64,000 bases of DNA. It comes from Bacillota bacterium (GTDB taxonomy: Bacteria; Bacillota; Clostridia; Peptostreptococcales; Anaerovoracaceae). The notes below the pieces were generated by a model that saw only the letters and a list, made by a program, of their open reading frames with translations, was not told the origin of the DNA and did no database searches. Made by a program: the position numbers and the translations under genes. The stretch covers positions 62,001 to 126,000 of the forward strand of contig JAFRYI010000008.1 in NCBI GenBank assembly GCA_017437745.1. Direction: 5' to 3'. Positions 33,499 to 41,852 of this stretch are shown here, piece after piece. Each line of letters starts with the position of its first letter. Position 1 is the first letter of the stretch.

Positions 33499-36024
33499 AT
33501 GGGTCTCAGCCCGATGATGCAGCAGTATCTGGCGACCAAGGAGCAGTACAAGGACTGCATCCTGTTTTACCGTCTCGGAGATTTCTACGAGATGTTCTTC
33601 GACGATGCCGTAAAAGCCTCCAAAGCTCTGGATCTGGTGCTTACCGGACGCGCCAGCGGCGACAATGAGCGAGCGCCTATGTGCGGCGTTCCTTATCACG
33701 CGGCGGAAACTTACATCGCAAGGCTTATAGAAAAAGGCTTTAAGGTCGCGATAGCGGAGCAGATGGTGGATCCTGCCGAGTGCAAAGGCATAGTTCCCAG
33801 AGAAGTCATCCGCGTAGTAACTCCCGGTACTCTTACGAGCTCTTCGATGCTGCAGGAAAAGGAGAACAACTATCTGCTCTCCGTCTATTATGACAGCGGG
33901 ATCGACGTTTCCTGGTGCGATATTTCCACCGGCGAGTTCTGCGCGTCGTTCTTCGGCGGAGACAATGCCGAAGAGCAGCTGTTCGAACTGATCGCAAGGA
34001 TACAGCCTAAGGAGGTAATAACCAATTGTTCCGAGGAACGCGCTCCGCAGCTCTGGGAACACGTTTCCGCCGGCGGAGACATATACATTTCGCAGGTCAG
34101 CCAGAGGCTCAGCTACGAGAAGAGCGCCCCCGGGATGCTTCTGGCGTATCTTAAAGATACGCAGAAACAGGACGTTACGCACCTCGAGCCCCTGCGAATA
34201 GTCGACGATTCCAGGTGCATGCGTCTGGATAAGGCCAGCATCAAGAATCTGGAGCTTACCGAGACGCTCTTCGAAAAGAACGTCAACGGTTCGCTGCTGG
34301 GAGTTCTGGACAGCTGCAGGACAGCCATGGGCTCCAGAAAGCTCAGACAGTGGATCAGAGAACCGCTTACCGATAAGTCCGCCATAGACGAAAGGCTGGA
34401 CGCTGTAGCGTATCTTACCGAAGACATACTGGCAAGAAACGATCTGCGTGCCATGCTTTCGGGCGTCTACGATCTTGAAAGGCTTATGGCAAGAATATCT
34501 CTTGGTACCGCAAACGCCAGGGATCTCATAGCGCTCAAGACCAGTCTTGTCTGTCTTCCGGACATTAAGGACATCCTCAGGAGATCCGATTCCGCGCTGC
34601 TCCGCTCTCTGGAAAGCAGGATCGACTCTCTTAAGGAGATCTGCGCGAAGATCGACAGCGCCATCGTAGAAGATCCTCCGTTCACTCTTCGCGAGGGCGG
34701 CATCATAAAACGCGGTTATTCCAAGCCTCTGGACGATATCTACGACGCTTCGCGCAACAGCCGAAAATGGATAGCCGGACTTGAGGCCACGGAAAGAGAA
34801 CGCACCGGGATAAAGACGCTTAAGGTAGGATACAACAAGGTATTCGGGTATTACATAGAAGTCAGCAAGTCTCTTACCGATCAGGTACCGGATGATTACA
34901 TAAGGAAGCAGACACTGGTCGGAGGTGAGCGCTACATTACTCCGGAGCTCAAAGAGATGGAAAGCATCGTGATGAGCGCCCAGTCCAGGATCAACGAACT
35001 TGAATACAGTCTGTTTACCGCCCTCAGGGAAGAGGTCAAGCAGCTTGCTTCCGTGATCCAGGAAGACGCTAACGCGCTTGCCTGTGTCGACGTTCTGTGC
35101 AGCTACGCGGAAGTATCCGTAAAGAACGCTTACGTACGTCCGACTGTAACTCTCGACGACGAGATAATCATCAAAAAAGGCAGACATCCTGTAATCGAGA
35201 ATACCATAGCAGACGGCCGCTACGTTTCCAACGACGTATACATAGACCGCAAGGACGCGTGCATGCTCCTGATCACCGGTCCCAACATGTCCGGAAAATC
35301 GACGTACATGAGGCAGCTGGCGCTCATAGTGCTGATGGCTCAGGCAGGATGCTTCGTGCCAGCGGACGAAGCAGTCATAGGGCTCTGCGACAGGATCTAT
35401 ACCAGAATAGGAGCGTCCGACAACCTTTCCATGGGTCAGTCGACGTTCTTTGTGGAAATGTCAGAACTCGCCTACATTCTGAATACGGCTACGCCCAGAA
35501 GCCTTATAATCCTGGACGAGATAGGCCGCGGAACGAGCACCTACGACGGTCTATCAATAGCGTGGGCTGTCGTCGAGCATCTTACGGATCCCAAACTTCG
35601 CGCAAGGACTCTGTTCGCTACACATTATCACGAACTTACGGCCCTGGAAGGGACTGTAAAAGGCGTTAAGAACCTTAACGTGGACGTAGCGGAAAAGGAC
35701 GGAAACATCATATTCCTGCACAAGATAGTGGAAGGAAGCGCAAGCAGGAGCTATGGAATACACGTTGCGAAGCTTGCCGGAGTTCCGCGCAGCGTTCTTC
35801 AGACCGCGGAGCAGAAACTTGCTCAGCTGGAAGAAGAATACAACGACATCAAGCTTACTCCCTCCGCAGGCAGTAAGCCCGATGATGAACAGCAGATGTC
35901 GCTGTTTAACGTGAATGATTCAGTAATAGTGCAGAAACTTAAAGCACTTGACATAATGAATATTACGCCATCGCAAGCGTTCAAGGTCCTGGAAGAGCTT
36001 AAGGAGGAGGCTGAGGATTCATGA
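33499..36024 (+). CDS. mutS: DNA mismatch repair protein MutS
   Basis: Recognises mismatches and recruits MutL. The 841 residues contain the N-terminal mismatch-binding Phe-x-Glu motif (GDFYEMFF), the connector and clamp domains, Walker A GPNMSGKST near residue 594, and downstream Walker B LIILDEIGRGTSTYDG. The frame is open from 33463, but the ATG at 33499, 1 nt past the tlyA stop and behind GGAGG, gives the standard N-terminus MGLSPMMQQYL. ATGA overlap with mutL. Confidence 0.97.
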   Translation: MGLSPMMQQYLATKEQYKDCILFYRLGDFYEMFFDDAVKASKALDLVLTGRASGDNERAPMCGVPYHAAETYIARLIEKGFKVAIAEQMVDPAECKGIVPREVIRVVTPGTLTSSSMLQEKENNYLLSVYYDSGIDVSWCDISTGEFCASFFGGDNAEEQLFELIARIQPKEVITNCSEERAPQLWEHVSAGGDIYISQVSQRLSYEKSAPGMLLAYLKDTQKQDVTHLEPLRIVDDSRCMRLDKASIKNLELTETLFEKNVNGSLLGVLDSCRTAMGSRKLRQWIREPLTDKSAIDERLDAVAYLTEDILARNDLRAMLSGVYDLERLMARISLGTANARDLIALKTSLVCLPDIKDILRRSDSALLRSLESRIDSLKEICAKIDSAIVEDPPFTLREGGIIKRGYSKPLDDIYDASRNSRKWIAGLEATERERTGIKTLKVGYNKVFGYYIEVSKSLTDQVPDDYIRKQTLVGGERYITPELKEMESIVMSAQSRINELEYSLFTALREEVKQLASVIQEDANALACVDVLCSYAEVSVKNAYVRPTVTLDDEIIIKKGRHPVIENTIADGRYVSNDVYIDRKDACMLLITGPNMSGKSTYMRQLALIVLMAQAGCFVPADEAVIGLCDRIYTRIGASDNLSMGQSTFFVEMSELAYILNTATPRSLIILDEIGRGTSTYDGLSIAWAVVEHLTDPKLRARTLFATHYHELTALEGTVKGVKNLNVDVAEKDGNIIFLHKIVEGSASRSYGIHVAKLAGVPRSVLQTAEQKLAQLEEEYNDIKLTPSAGSKPDDEQQMSLFNVNDSVIVQKLKALDIMNITPSQAFKVLEELKEEAEDS

Positions 36025-37856
36025 TCTATTCCAACATAGTTCAGCTTCCTGAGGAAGTTGCAGGAAAGATCGCAGCGGGAGAGGTCGTCGAAAGGCCTCT
36101 TTCTGTGGTAAAGGAGCTTCTGGAGAACTCTCTGGATGCCGGCGCTACCAGCGTTACGATAGAGATCAACAAAGGCGGAAAAGAATACATCCGCGTAACC
36201 GACAACGGCTGCGGCATTCCGAAGGATCAGCTGGAGATCGCTTTTTCGCGCCACGCCACCAGCAAGCTCAGAACTACCGACGATCTGGACGCCATAGATA
36301 CACTCGGCTTCAGGGGAGAAGCCCTTGCTTCCATCGCTTCCGTTTCAAGGACGGAACTCGTCTCCAGACCAGCCGGCCAGAATCTCGGCGCCAGGATATG
36401 CATAGACAGCTCCAGCATCGTAAGCATGGAAGACGCTGCTTGCGAGGAAGGTACCACGATAATCGTAAAGGACCTCTTCTGCAGCATTCCGGCCAGGCTC
36501 AAGTTCCTTAAGCCCGACAACACCGAGAGCGCGCTCATAACAGACTACGTTTCCAAGATGGCCATAGCGTGGCCGCAGGTCCGCATACGTCTTATTTCAA
36601 ACGGGTCGACCCTTTTTACCACCCCGGGCAAAAACTCGCTGAAACAGGCCATTATGACTGTCTACAGCCCTAAAATGTGCGCCGGTCTTCTTGAGCTTGC
36701 GTCGGACGACGGATCCATGCAGGTCAAGGGTTACGTATCTTCTCCGACTTATTATGAGAAGAACCGCAGAAGACAGGTGTTCTTCGTAAACGGAAGGCTC
36801 ATAAAGAGCAAACTTTTGGAGAACGCCGTATCGGACGCTTACAGCGACAAGCTATTCGAAGGAATGTATCCGGCTGTGTTCATATTCCTGACGGTAGATC
36901 CTTCGCAGCTTGACGTAAACATACACCCGCATAAGACGGAGGTAAGATTCTATCAGGAAAAAGAAGTTGGCGATTTTCTGATAAAGTCGATCCGAAGAAC
37001 GCTTCTGGACCCCAGAGGTATGGAAGTCAGGACCGTTTTACCGGAAAGTAACGGGCCCGAGATTCCTGCCGGAACCGCATCGGAACAGAGGAACGTATTC
37101 GTTTCTCCGGCAGTTTCCGCAGAAAGCGACGCGCCGGAAACAGTATCGGACTTTGTATCTTCCGGTACTGTGTCCATAGCTTCGGACCCTGCTTACGACG
37201 ATTTCTTCAAGGAGCTCAGGGCGCTCTCCGAGGAAAACGAACAGGTCCAGGAAGAGATATTCGAGTATAACACGTCCAACAGGCTGCTGTTCTCCGGTCT
37301 GTCCATTGTCGGACAGTTCAGGGATACATATCTGATACTCAAGGATCAGGACGGTCTTTACATACTGGACCAGCATGCCGCGCACGAAAGAGTAATGTAT
37401 GAAAAGCTTGTCAGAAGCTTCAACGCGGACGTTACCGCGTCGCAGCAGCTGCTGGTTCCTGTCGTCAAGGACGTAGGAATATCAGAGATGCAGCAGGCTG
37501 AGAGCGCAGTCGACGCTCTGCTGGAACTGGGATTCGACATTAAGCCGTTCGGCCCCGCAGCCTTTGCCATCAGCGCTGTTCCGGGTTTCATGGATATGTC
37601 CGAAGCCGAGGATTTCATAGACGAGTTCTTTACCGCCGCGGCGGAAGGACGCAATGTCCAGGCCAGAAAGGATCAGATCATAAGCCGTTCCTGCAAGTCA
37701 GCGGTCAAGGCTCACGATCACCTGTCGGACGATGAGATCCGGGCGCTCCTTCTGGATCTCGACCGCTGCGAGAACCCGTATTCATGTCCTCACGGCAGAC
37801 CCACGTTCGTCAAATTCACCGAGTATGAACTGGAGAGAATGTTCAGGCGCAAATGA
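36021..37856 (+). CDS. mutL: DNA mismatch repair protein MutL
   Basis: GHKL ATPase that couples MutS to strand excision. The 611 residues carry IAAGEVVERP, ENSLDAGA, DNGCGIP and TLGFRGEAL ATPase motifs. The C-terminal domain keeps the endonuclease motif DQHAAHERVMYEKL and the metal-binding CPHGRP segment, so this is the nicking type used by bacteria without MutH. ATGA overlaps at both ends tie it to mutS and miaA. Confidence 0.97.
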   Translation: MIYSNIVQLPEEVAGKIAAGEVVERPLSVVKELLENSLDAGATSVTIEINKGGKEYIRVTDNGCGIPKDQLEIAFSRHATSKLRTTDDLDAIDTLGFRGEALASIASVSRTELVSRPAGQNLGARICIDSSSIVSMEDAACEEGTTIIVKDLFCSIPARLKFLKPDNTESALITDYVSKMAIAWPQVRIRLISNGSTLFTTPGKNSLKQAIMTVYSPKMCAGLLELASDDGSMQVKGYVSSPTYYEKNRRRQVFFVNGRLIKSKLLENAVSDAYSDKLFEGMYPAVFIFLTVDPSQLDVNIHPHKTEVRFYQEKEVGDFLIKSIRRTLLDPRGMEVRTVLPESNGPEIPAGTASEQRNVFVSPAVSAESDAPETVSDFVSSGTVSIASDPAYDDFFKELRALSEENEQVQEEIFEYNTSNRLLFSGLSIVGQFRDTYLILKDQDGLYILDQHAAHERVMYEKLVRSFNADVTASQQLLVPVVKDVGISEMQQAESAVDALLELGFDIKPFGPAAFAISAVPGFMDMSEAEDFIDEFFTAAAEGRNVQARKDQIISRSCKSAVKAHDHLSDDEIRALLLDLDRCENPYSCPHGRPTFVKFTEYELERMFRRK

Positions 37857-38755
37857 TAAAGACATTCTTCGTCGTCGGTCCGACGGCATCCGGAAAGACT
37901 GAATACGCCGTACGACTCGCCGAAGACATCGGGGGAGAGATAGTTTCCGCGGATTCCATGCAGATATACAAGTACATGGACATCGGCAGCGCCAAACCGT
38001 CCGCGGAAGAGCTTGCGCGCGCCAGACACTGGCTCATAGGCGAGATCGATCCGAGGACGCCTTTTAATGTGTCCGATTACCAGCAGCTTGCTCTTAAATA
38101 CATTAAAGATATCGCCGCCAGGGGCAGGACTCCCATCGTATGCGGCGGAACGGGCCTGTACGTTAATTCGCTTATATACAGGATGGATTTCGAAGCGCCG
38201 GAAGGAGACGAGACATTCCGCCGTAAGATATTCGCCGAAGAAGGCGGTGACCCGGAAAAGCTTCACGAAAGACTTAAAAAACTTGACACCGACGCCGCTG
38301 AAGCCATCCATCCCAACAACATCAAAAGGACATTAAGGGCCATAGAACGGCTTGAAAAAGGGGAGGGGAAGCTTGCCGAGTTCGCTAAGGCTATGGAGCC
38401 TTCGGATGTCCTCGAGCCTGTTATGCTGGGCATGGATCTGCCTCGCGACGTCCTCTACGACAGGATCAACAGAAGGGTGGACCTGCTGTTCGAGAGAGGA
38501 CTTGAGCAGGAGGTCAGGTCACTCATGGATATGGGATTTACATCCGCCGACGTTGCAATGAAAGGAATTGGTTATAAAGAGATCATAGATGTTCTTTCTG
38601 CCGGAGGAAACGCAGAAGACGCAGCGGAGACCATAAAGGCCAACACCAGGCATTACGCCCGAAGGCAGCTGATCTGGTTCAGAAGATACAAGCAGATACA
38701 CTGGATAGACCCGGAATACTCTTCCGAAAATCTACGTTTTATCGGAATAGTATGA
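37853..38755 (+). CDS. miaA: tRNA dimethylallyltransferase MiaA
   Basis: Adds a dimethylallyl group to A37 of tRNAs that read UNN codons, using the isoprenoid pool. The 300 residues begin with the P-loop VVGPTASGKTEYA and contain SADSMQIYKYMDIGSAKP and the GGTGLY motif. Length is usual. The hfq gene that often follows miaA is absent. The 3' end of the coding sequence contains an inverted repeat just before the Xer gene (see dif-like site). Confidence 0.96.
   Translation: MIKTFFVVGPTASGKTEYAVRLAEDIGGEIVSADSMQIYKYMDIGSAKPSAEELARARHWLIGEIDPRTPFNVSDYQQLALKYIKDIAARGRTPIVCGGTGLYVNSLIYRMDFEAPEGDETFRRKIFAEEGGDPEKLHERLKKLDTDAAEAIHPNNIKRTLRAIERLEKGEGKLAEFAKAMEPSDVLEPVMLGMDLPRDVLYDRINRRVDLLFERGLEQEVRSLMDMGFTSADVAMKGIGYKEIIDVLSAGGNAEDAAETIKANTRHYARRQLIWFRRYKQIHWIDPEYSSENLRFIGIV
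38720..38747. repeat. dif-like imperfect inverted repeat upstream of the Xer gene
   Basis: A 26-nt core runs from TTCCGA (38722-38727) to TCGGAA (38742-38747); inside, AAAA and TTTT flank a central TCTACG. It can be read as an 11-6-11 layout (38720-38747), as in Xer recombination sites. It lies in the last codons of miaA, 21 nt before the recombinase start, and also covers the place where the -35 of the Xer promoter would be. Site function is inference; an operator or chance symmetry is possible. Confidence 0.35.
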
Positions 38756-38761
38756 TATAAT
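38753..38761 (+). promoter_or_regulatory. Extended -10 promoter of Xer gene, probably leaderless
   Basis: TGA-TATAAT (38753-38761) with the ATG at 38768, 7 nt after the hexamer, exactly as for the Asp23-family gene at 4186. No Shine-Dalgarno sequence precedes the ATG. The inverted repeat at 38722-38747 lies directly upstream. Confidence 0.6.
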
Positions 38762-38767
38762 GAACGC

Positions 38768-39904
38768 ATGGCAGGAAAAACCATAGTACACAACAAAAGC
38801 GATAAGCCGGACAACGTAGTCGCGCGCGAGAACGACGTCCAGGACCGCTGCGAAGCCATAGAAAAAGAACTTCCGTCGTGGCTCCGCGGTTTTTTCATGT
38901 ACCTGAAGACCGGCGTTCTTCCGATGACGAGATTGTCTTATTTGTCTGACATTCGCTTTTTCTTTAATTATCTGATAAACGAGACCGAGCTTAAGGAAAA
39001 GCGTAAGACCATAAAGGAGATCCAGCCGGATGACCTGGACGCGATCACGTCCGTGGACGTAAACATCTACATCGATTACTGCAGGCGTTATAAGAAGACC
39101 GATAAAAACGGTAATACGGTCGTCTACGAGAACAAGAACAGCGCACTGTCGCACAAGAAATCAACGGTATCCGTGCTGTTTAAGTATCTGTACCGCGACG
39201 GTCTTGTAAGCAGGAACATTACCGACGGCTTCGATCCCATAAGGATGCCGAAGGCCGGGGAACGCGAGATCAAGGCGCTCCAGGACAACGAAGTAATGGT
39301 GATGCTGGATTCGGTCATTACCGGAGAAGGCCTTACGGAGCACGAAAAGAAGTACTGGGAGAAGACCAAGCAGCGCGATAAACTGATACTTCTGCTTCTC
39401 GTTACATACGGACTGCGTCTTTCCGAACTCCAGCAGCTTAACGTATCTTCGTTCAACTTCGACCGCGGGGAGTTCAAGATATACAGAAAGCGCGGAAAAG
39501 AGTCCATAATGCCCATCAACATTACGATCACCGAGGCATTTACCGACTACATTACTTTGGAAAGGCCCAAGGACGACGATCTTGCGGAAGAACAGAAAGA
39601 TGCTCTGCTGCTGTCGCTCCAGGGAACGCGGTTGACGGACAGGCAGATACGGCAGATTGTAAAGAAGTACACTTCAGTAAGTCTCGGAACGAGCAGAGAG
39701 TCCGGATACAGTCCGCACAAGCTGAGAGCTACCGCGGCGACATCGCTCATCGCGCGCGGGAATTCCATATACGACGTCCAAGAACTGCTGGACCACGAGA
39801 ACGTTACCACTACGCAGCTGTATGCTGCTCACAAATTAAACACTAAGCGCCAGCTCATAAAGAATTTCGAGTGGGGCGAGGATCTGGAGAGATCGGATGA
39901 ATGA
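38768..39904 (+). CDS. Xer-like tyrosine recombinase
   Basis: Site-specific recombinase of 378 residues, with an N-terminal core-binding domain (about 35-160) and a catalytic domain. The conserved catalytic set is visible: Arg217 (TYGLRLSEL), Lys near 241-244 (YRKRGKE), His317 and Arg320 (HKLRAT), His343 (LDHENV) and Tyr352 (TTTQLY). Longer than XerC/XerD (about 300) and more like the size of single-recombinase XerS proteins. There are no phage genes beside it; it sits in a housekeeping operon between miaA and a PLP enzyme. It may be the chromosome-dimer-resolving recombinase; an integron or relic integrase is less likely. Confidence 0.85.
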   Translation: MAGKTIVHNKSDKPDNVVARENDVQDRCEAIEKELPSWLRGFFMYLKTGVLPMTRLSYLSDIRFFFNYLINETELKEKRKTIKEIQPDDLDAITSVDVNIYIDYCRRYKKTDKNGNTVVYENKNSALSHKKSTVSVLFKYLYRDGLVSRNITDGFDPIRMPKAGEREIKALQDNEVMVMLDSVITGEGLTEHEKKYWEKTKQRDKLILLLLVTYGLRLSELQQLNVSSFNFDRGEFKIYRKRGKESIMPINITITEAFTDYITLERPKDDDLAEEQKDALLLSLQGTRLTDRQIRQIVKKYTSVSLGTSRESGYSPHKLRATAATSLIARGNSIYDVQELLDHENVTTTQLYAAHKLNTKRQLIKNFEWGEDLERSDE

Positions 39905-41189
39905 TTTAACAGTAAAATTATTATGTGAACAATTTGGCATCGATCAGGAAACTGTCGACATAGTAGAGAAAGCCGAGGCGTCGCTTGCCGGCGAGTTCCG
40001 CAAGATAGACGACATCTGCGAATACAACCAGTATAAGGTCCTTAAGGCATTCCAGGACAACAGGATCTCCGACATGCATTTCGGCTGGAACACCGGTTAC
40101 GGCTACGACGATCCCGGTAGAGACGCCCTGGAACGTCTTTACGCAAGTGTTTTCAAGGCCGAAGGCGCCATCGTAAGGACGCAGATAGTAAACGGAACGC
40201 ACGCTCTCGCAAGCGTATATCTGGGGCTTCTTCGCTCCGGTGACGAGCTTTTATACTGCAGCGGAACTCCTTACGACACCATGAAGACCGTGATCGGGCT
40301 CGAAAAGGACAATCTTTCGCCCGGAAATCTGATGGAGTACGGCGTTTCATACGACCAGGTAGAGCTGAGATCCGACGGAAGCGTTGATCTGGAAGGCGTA
40401 AAGGCAGCCATCAAGCCTGAAACGAAGATCGCCGCTCTGCAGAGATCCACCGGCTATTCTTTCAGAAAAGCCTTTACCACCGAGCAGATCGCTGAATGGA
40501 TCAAGACATGCAAGTCAGTAAAGCCGGACATCATCTGCATGGTAGACAATTGCTACGGCGAATTTACGGATTATAAGGATCCCATAGAGCTCGGCGCGGA
40601 CATCATGGCCGGTTCTCTTATAAAGAATCCGGGCGGCGGACTGGCTCTTTCCGGCGGATATATCGCAGGACGCAAGGATCTTATCGATAAGATCTACTAT
40701 AGAGTTACCTGTCCGGGCATAGGCGGCGAATGCGGTCTTACTTTCGGCCAGACCAGGGCGATGATGCAAGGTCTTTTCATAGCGCCCAGAGTCACCGCGG
40801 GAGCCGTTAAAGGCGCCAAGCTGTGCGCGAAAGTCTACGAGGACCTTGGATATAAGACATGTCCGAAGTCCACGGATAAACGTTCCGACATAATAGAGGC
40901 CGTCGTTCTGGGCAGTCCGGAAAAGGTCGAGGCGTTCTGCCGCGGAGTCCAGAAATCCGCGCCCGTCGAATCCTACGTAACTCCGGAATACGGCGAAATG
41001 GCCGGATACAAGGACGACATCATAATGGCTGCCGGAGCTTTCGTGCAGGGTTCGTCCATAGAATTATCAGCGGACAGCCCGAAACGCGAGCCTTACATCG
41101 TATATTTCCAGGGAGGTATCACTTACGAACACTCGAAGTTCGGTGTGATAATGAGCCTGCACAGCCTTAAGCAGAAGGGTCTGATCTGA
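39897..41189 (+). CDS. YnbB-like PLP enzyme (methionine gamma-lyase/aluminium resistance family)
   Basis: Fold-type I PLP protein of 430 residues in the family annotated as methionine gamma-lyase-like or aluminium resistance protein. Seen: the cofactor region with DNCYGEF and the probable PLP lysine in AGSLIKNPGGGLA, and the C-terminal VYFQGGITYEHSKFGV. It starts behind CTGGAGAG and overlaps the recombinase by 8 bp. In many Clostridia the order is miaA-hfq-ynbB-lexA; here hfq and lexA are absent. True substrate unknown. Confidence 0.87.
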   Translation: MNDLTVKLLCEQFGIDQETVDIVEKAEASLAGEFRKIDDICEYNQYKVLKAFQDNRISDMHFGWNTGYGYDDPGRDALERLYASVFKAEGAIVRTQIVNGTHALASVYLGLLRSGDELLYCSGTPYDTMKTVIGLEKDNLSPGNLMEYGVSYDQVELRSDGSVDLEGVKAAIKPETKIAALQRSTGYSFRKAFTTEQIAEWIKTCKSVKPDIICMVDNCYGEFTDYKDPIELGADIMAGSLIKNPGGGLALSGGYIAGRKDLIDKIYYRVTCPGIGGECGLTFGQTRAMMQGLFIAPRVTAGAVKGAKLCAKVYEDLGYKTCPKSTDKRSDIIEAVVLGSPEKVEAFCRGVQKSAPVESYVTPEYGEMAGYKDDIIMAAGAFVQGSSIELSADSPKREPYIVYFQGGITYEHSKFGVIMSLHSLKQKGLI

Positions 41190-41240
41190 ACAGGACCGGA
41201 AGAGGGCGGTACGACAGAAGAATAGGGGAGACATCCCGTT

Positions 41241-41276
41241 AAAACAGCTTGTACATATTATCGTACAGGCTGTTTT
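41241..41276 (+). terminator. Terminator ending the 29-kb rel-ynbB gene run
   Basis: Fourteen-base-pair stem AAAACAGCTTGTAC (41241-41254) with GTACAGGCTGTTTT (41263-41276), one G-U pair, 8-nt loop. The U run is part of the stem (GTTTTATTG). Lies about 50 nt after the ynbB-like stop. Confidence 0.75.
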
Positions 41277-41280
41277 ATTG

Positions 41281-41311
41281 TGCATATTTCTGTACACATT
41301 TGTTGATATTA
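41281..41311. repeat. Short repeat, copy 1 (with 12-nt insert)
   Basis: TGCATATTTC (41281-41290) and TTGATATTA (41303-41311), separated by a 12-nt insert. The same two blocks lie joined at 41834-41852. Both copies follow a terminator hairpin and they flank the LysM gene. Confidence 0.5.
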
Positions 41312-41341
41312 TAGGCTTGACAAAAGAAATGCAGAAAAATA

Positions 41342-41353
41342 GAACAAATGTTC
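41342..41353. promoter_or_regulatory. LexA (SOS) box 1 of the LysM gene
   Basis: GAAC-AAAT-GTTC, a perfect match to the Gram-positive LexA/DinR half-sites. Located 9 bp upstream of the -35 element. Confidence 0.85.
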
Positions 41354-41362
41354 AAATAATGC

Positions 41363-41391
41363 TTGACATACAAACATTTGTTCTGTATAAT
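41363..41391 (+). promoter_or_regulatory. Consensus promoter of the LysM division inhibitor
   Basis: Perfect TTGACA (41363-41368), 17-bp spacer, perfect TATAAT (41386-41391). The spacer is filled by LexA box 2 and box 3 begins at the expected start of transcription near 41398, so repression should be tight and induced output strong. Confidence 0.9.
41372..41383. promoter_or_regulatory. LexA (SOS) box 2, within the promoter spacer
   Basis: AAAC-ATTT-GTTC, one mismatch to GAAC-N4-GTTC. It lies between the -35 and -10 elements. On its own it would be weak; between two perfect boxes a cooperative role is plausible. Confidence 0.65.
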
Positions 41392-41397
41392 CTAATC

Positions 41398-41409
41398 GAA
41401 CAAATGTTC
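41398..41409. promoter_or_regulatory. LexA (SOS) box 3, at the transcription start
   Basis: GAAC-AAAT-GTTC, perfect, preceded by C as in the Bacillus consensus. It covers the predicted +1 site. Confidence 0.88.
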
Positions 41410-41423
41410 AGGGGGAAATTGAG

Positions 41424-41714
41424 ATGAAAAAGACGTACAGGATCAAGAACAAGTTCAGGTTCACGATATTCGTGGCCGTTATGGTCGTCGTGTTTTCGAT
41501 GCTGCTCGGCATCATAGTCCCGGTCAAGGCCCATGCGGGAAACATCAGATACATAGAGGTCAAGGTCTGCGGCGGAGACACGCTCTGGGCTCTGGCTGAG
41601 CAGTACGGAGATCCTGATAAAGACATCAGAGAGAACATCTACGACATCTGCAGGATCAACGACATTACTGCGGATACACTTCACGCAGGCGATACGTTAC
41701 TCATACCGCAATAG
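41424..41714 (+). CDS. yneA: YneA-like LysM cell-division inhibitor, SOS-controlled
   Basis: A 96-residue membrane-anchored LysM protein. Layout: basic N-terminus, one membrane segment (about residues 13-35, FTIFVAVMVVVFSMLLGII), short outside linker, then a LysM domain (YIEVKVCGGDTLWALAEQYG to AGDTLLIP). Size and layout match YneA, which delays septation during the SOS response in Bacillus. A consensus promoter with three LexA-type boxes and a GGGGG ribosome binding site precede it. In Bacillus yneA is divergent from lexA; no lexA lies here. Function in division arrest is inferred from architecture and control. Confidence 0.83.
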   Translation: MKKTYRIKNKFRFTIFVAVMVVVFSMLLGIIVPVKAHAGNIRYIEVKVCGGDTLWALAEQYGDPDKDIRENIYDICRINDITADTLHAGDTLLIPQ

Positions 41715-41798
41715 CTCCAAAGAAAATACGCTTTCATTGACAAGTTTAAAAACATGGTTTTTAAGACTTGAAAACGGAGGATAGATATATCGACCGTA

Positions 41799-41833
41799 TC
41801 AAAAAAAATCGCTTAAATCGGCGATTTTTTTGA
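41799..41833. terminator. Bidirectional terminator at the convergent junction
   Basis: TCAAAAAAAATCGC (41799-41812) pairs with GCGATTTTTTTGA (41821-41833) around an 8-nt loop. Reading either strand gives an AATCGC/GCGATT stem followed by seven or eight U, so it can end both the LysM transcript (+) and the long - strand operon. Confidence 0.88.
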
Positions 41834-41852
41834 TGCATATTTCTTGATATTA
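41834..41852. repeat. Short repeat, copy 2
   Basis: TGCATATTTC joined to TTGATATTA, 19 of 19 bases identical to the two blocks at 41281-41311 but without the 12-nt insert. Lies right after the bidirectional terminator. Confidence 0.5.

Noticed and set aside
38768..39904. Recombinase as the integrase of a mobile element
   Set aside because: No att-type repeats, excisionase, relaxase or phage genes are nearby, and the gene is coupled by overlap to a conserved housekeeping gene.
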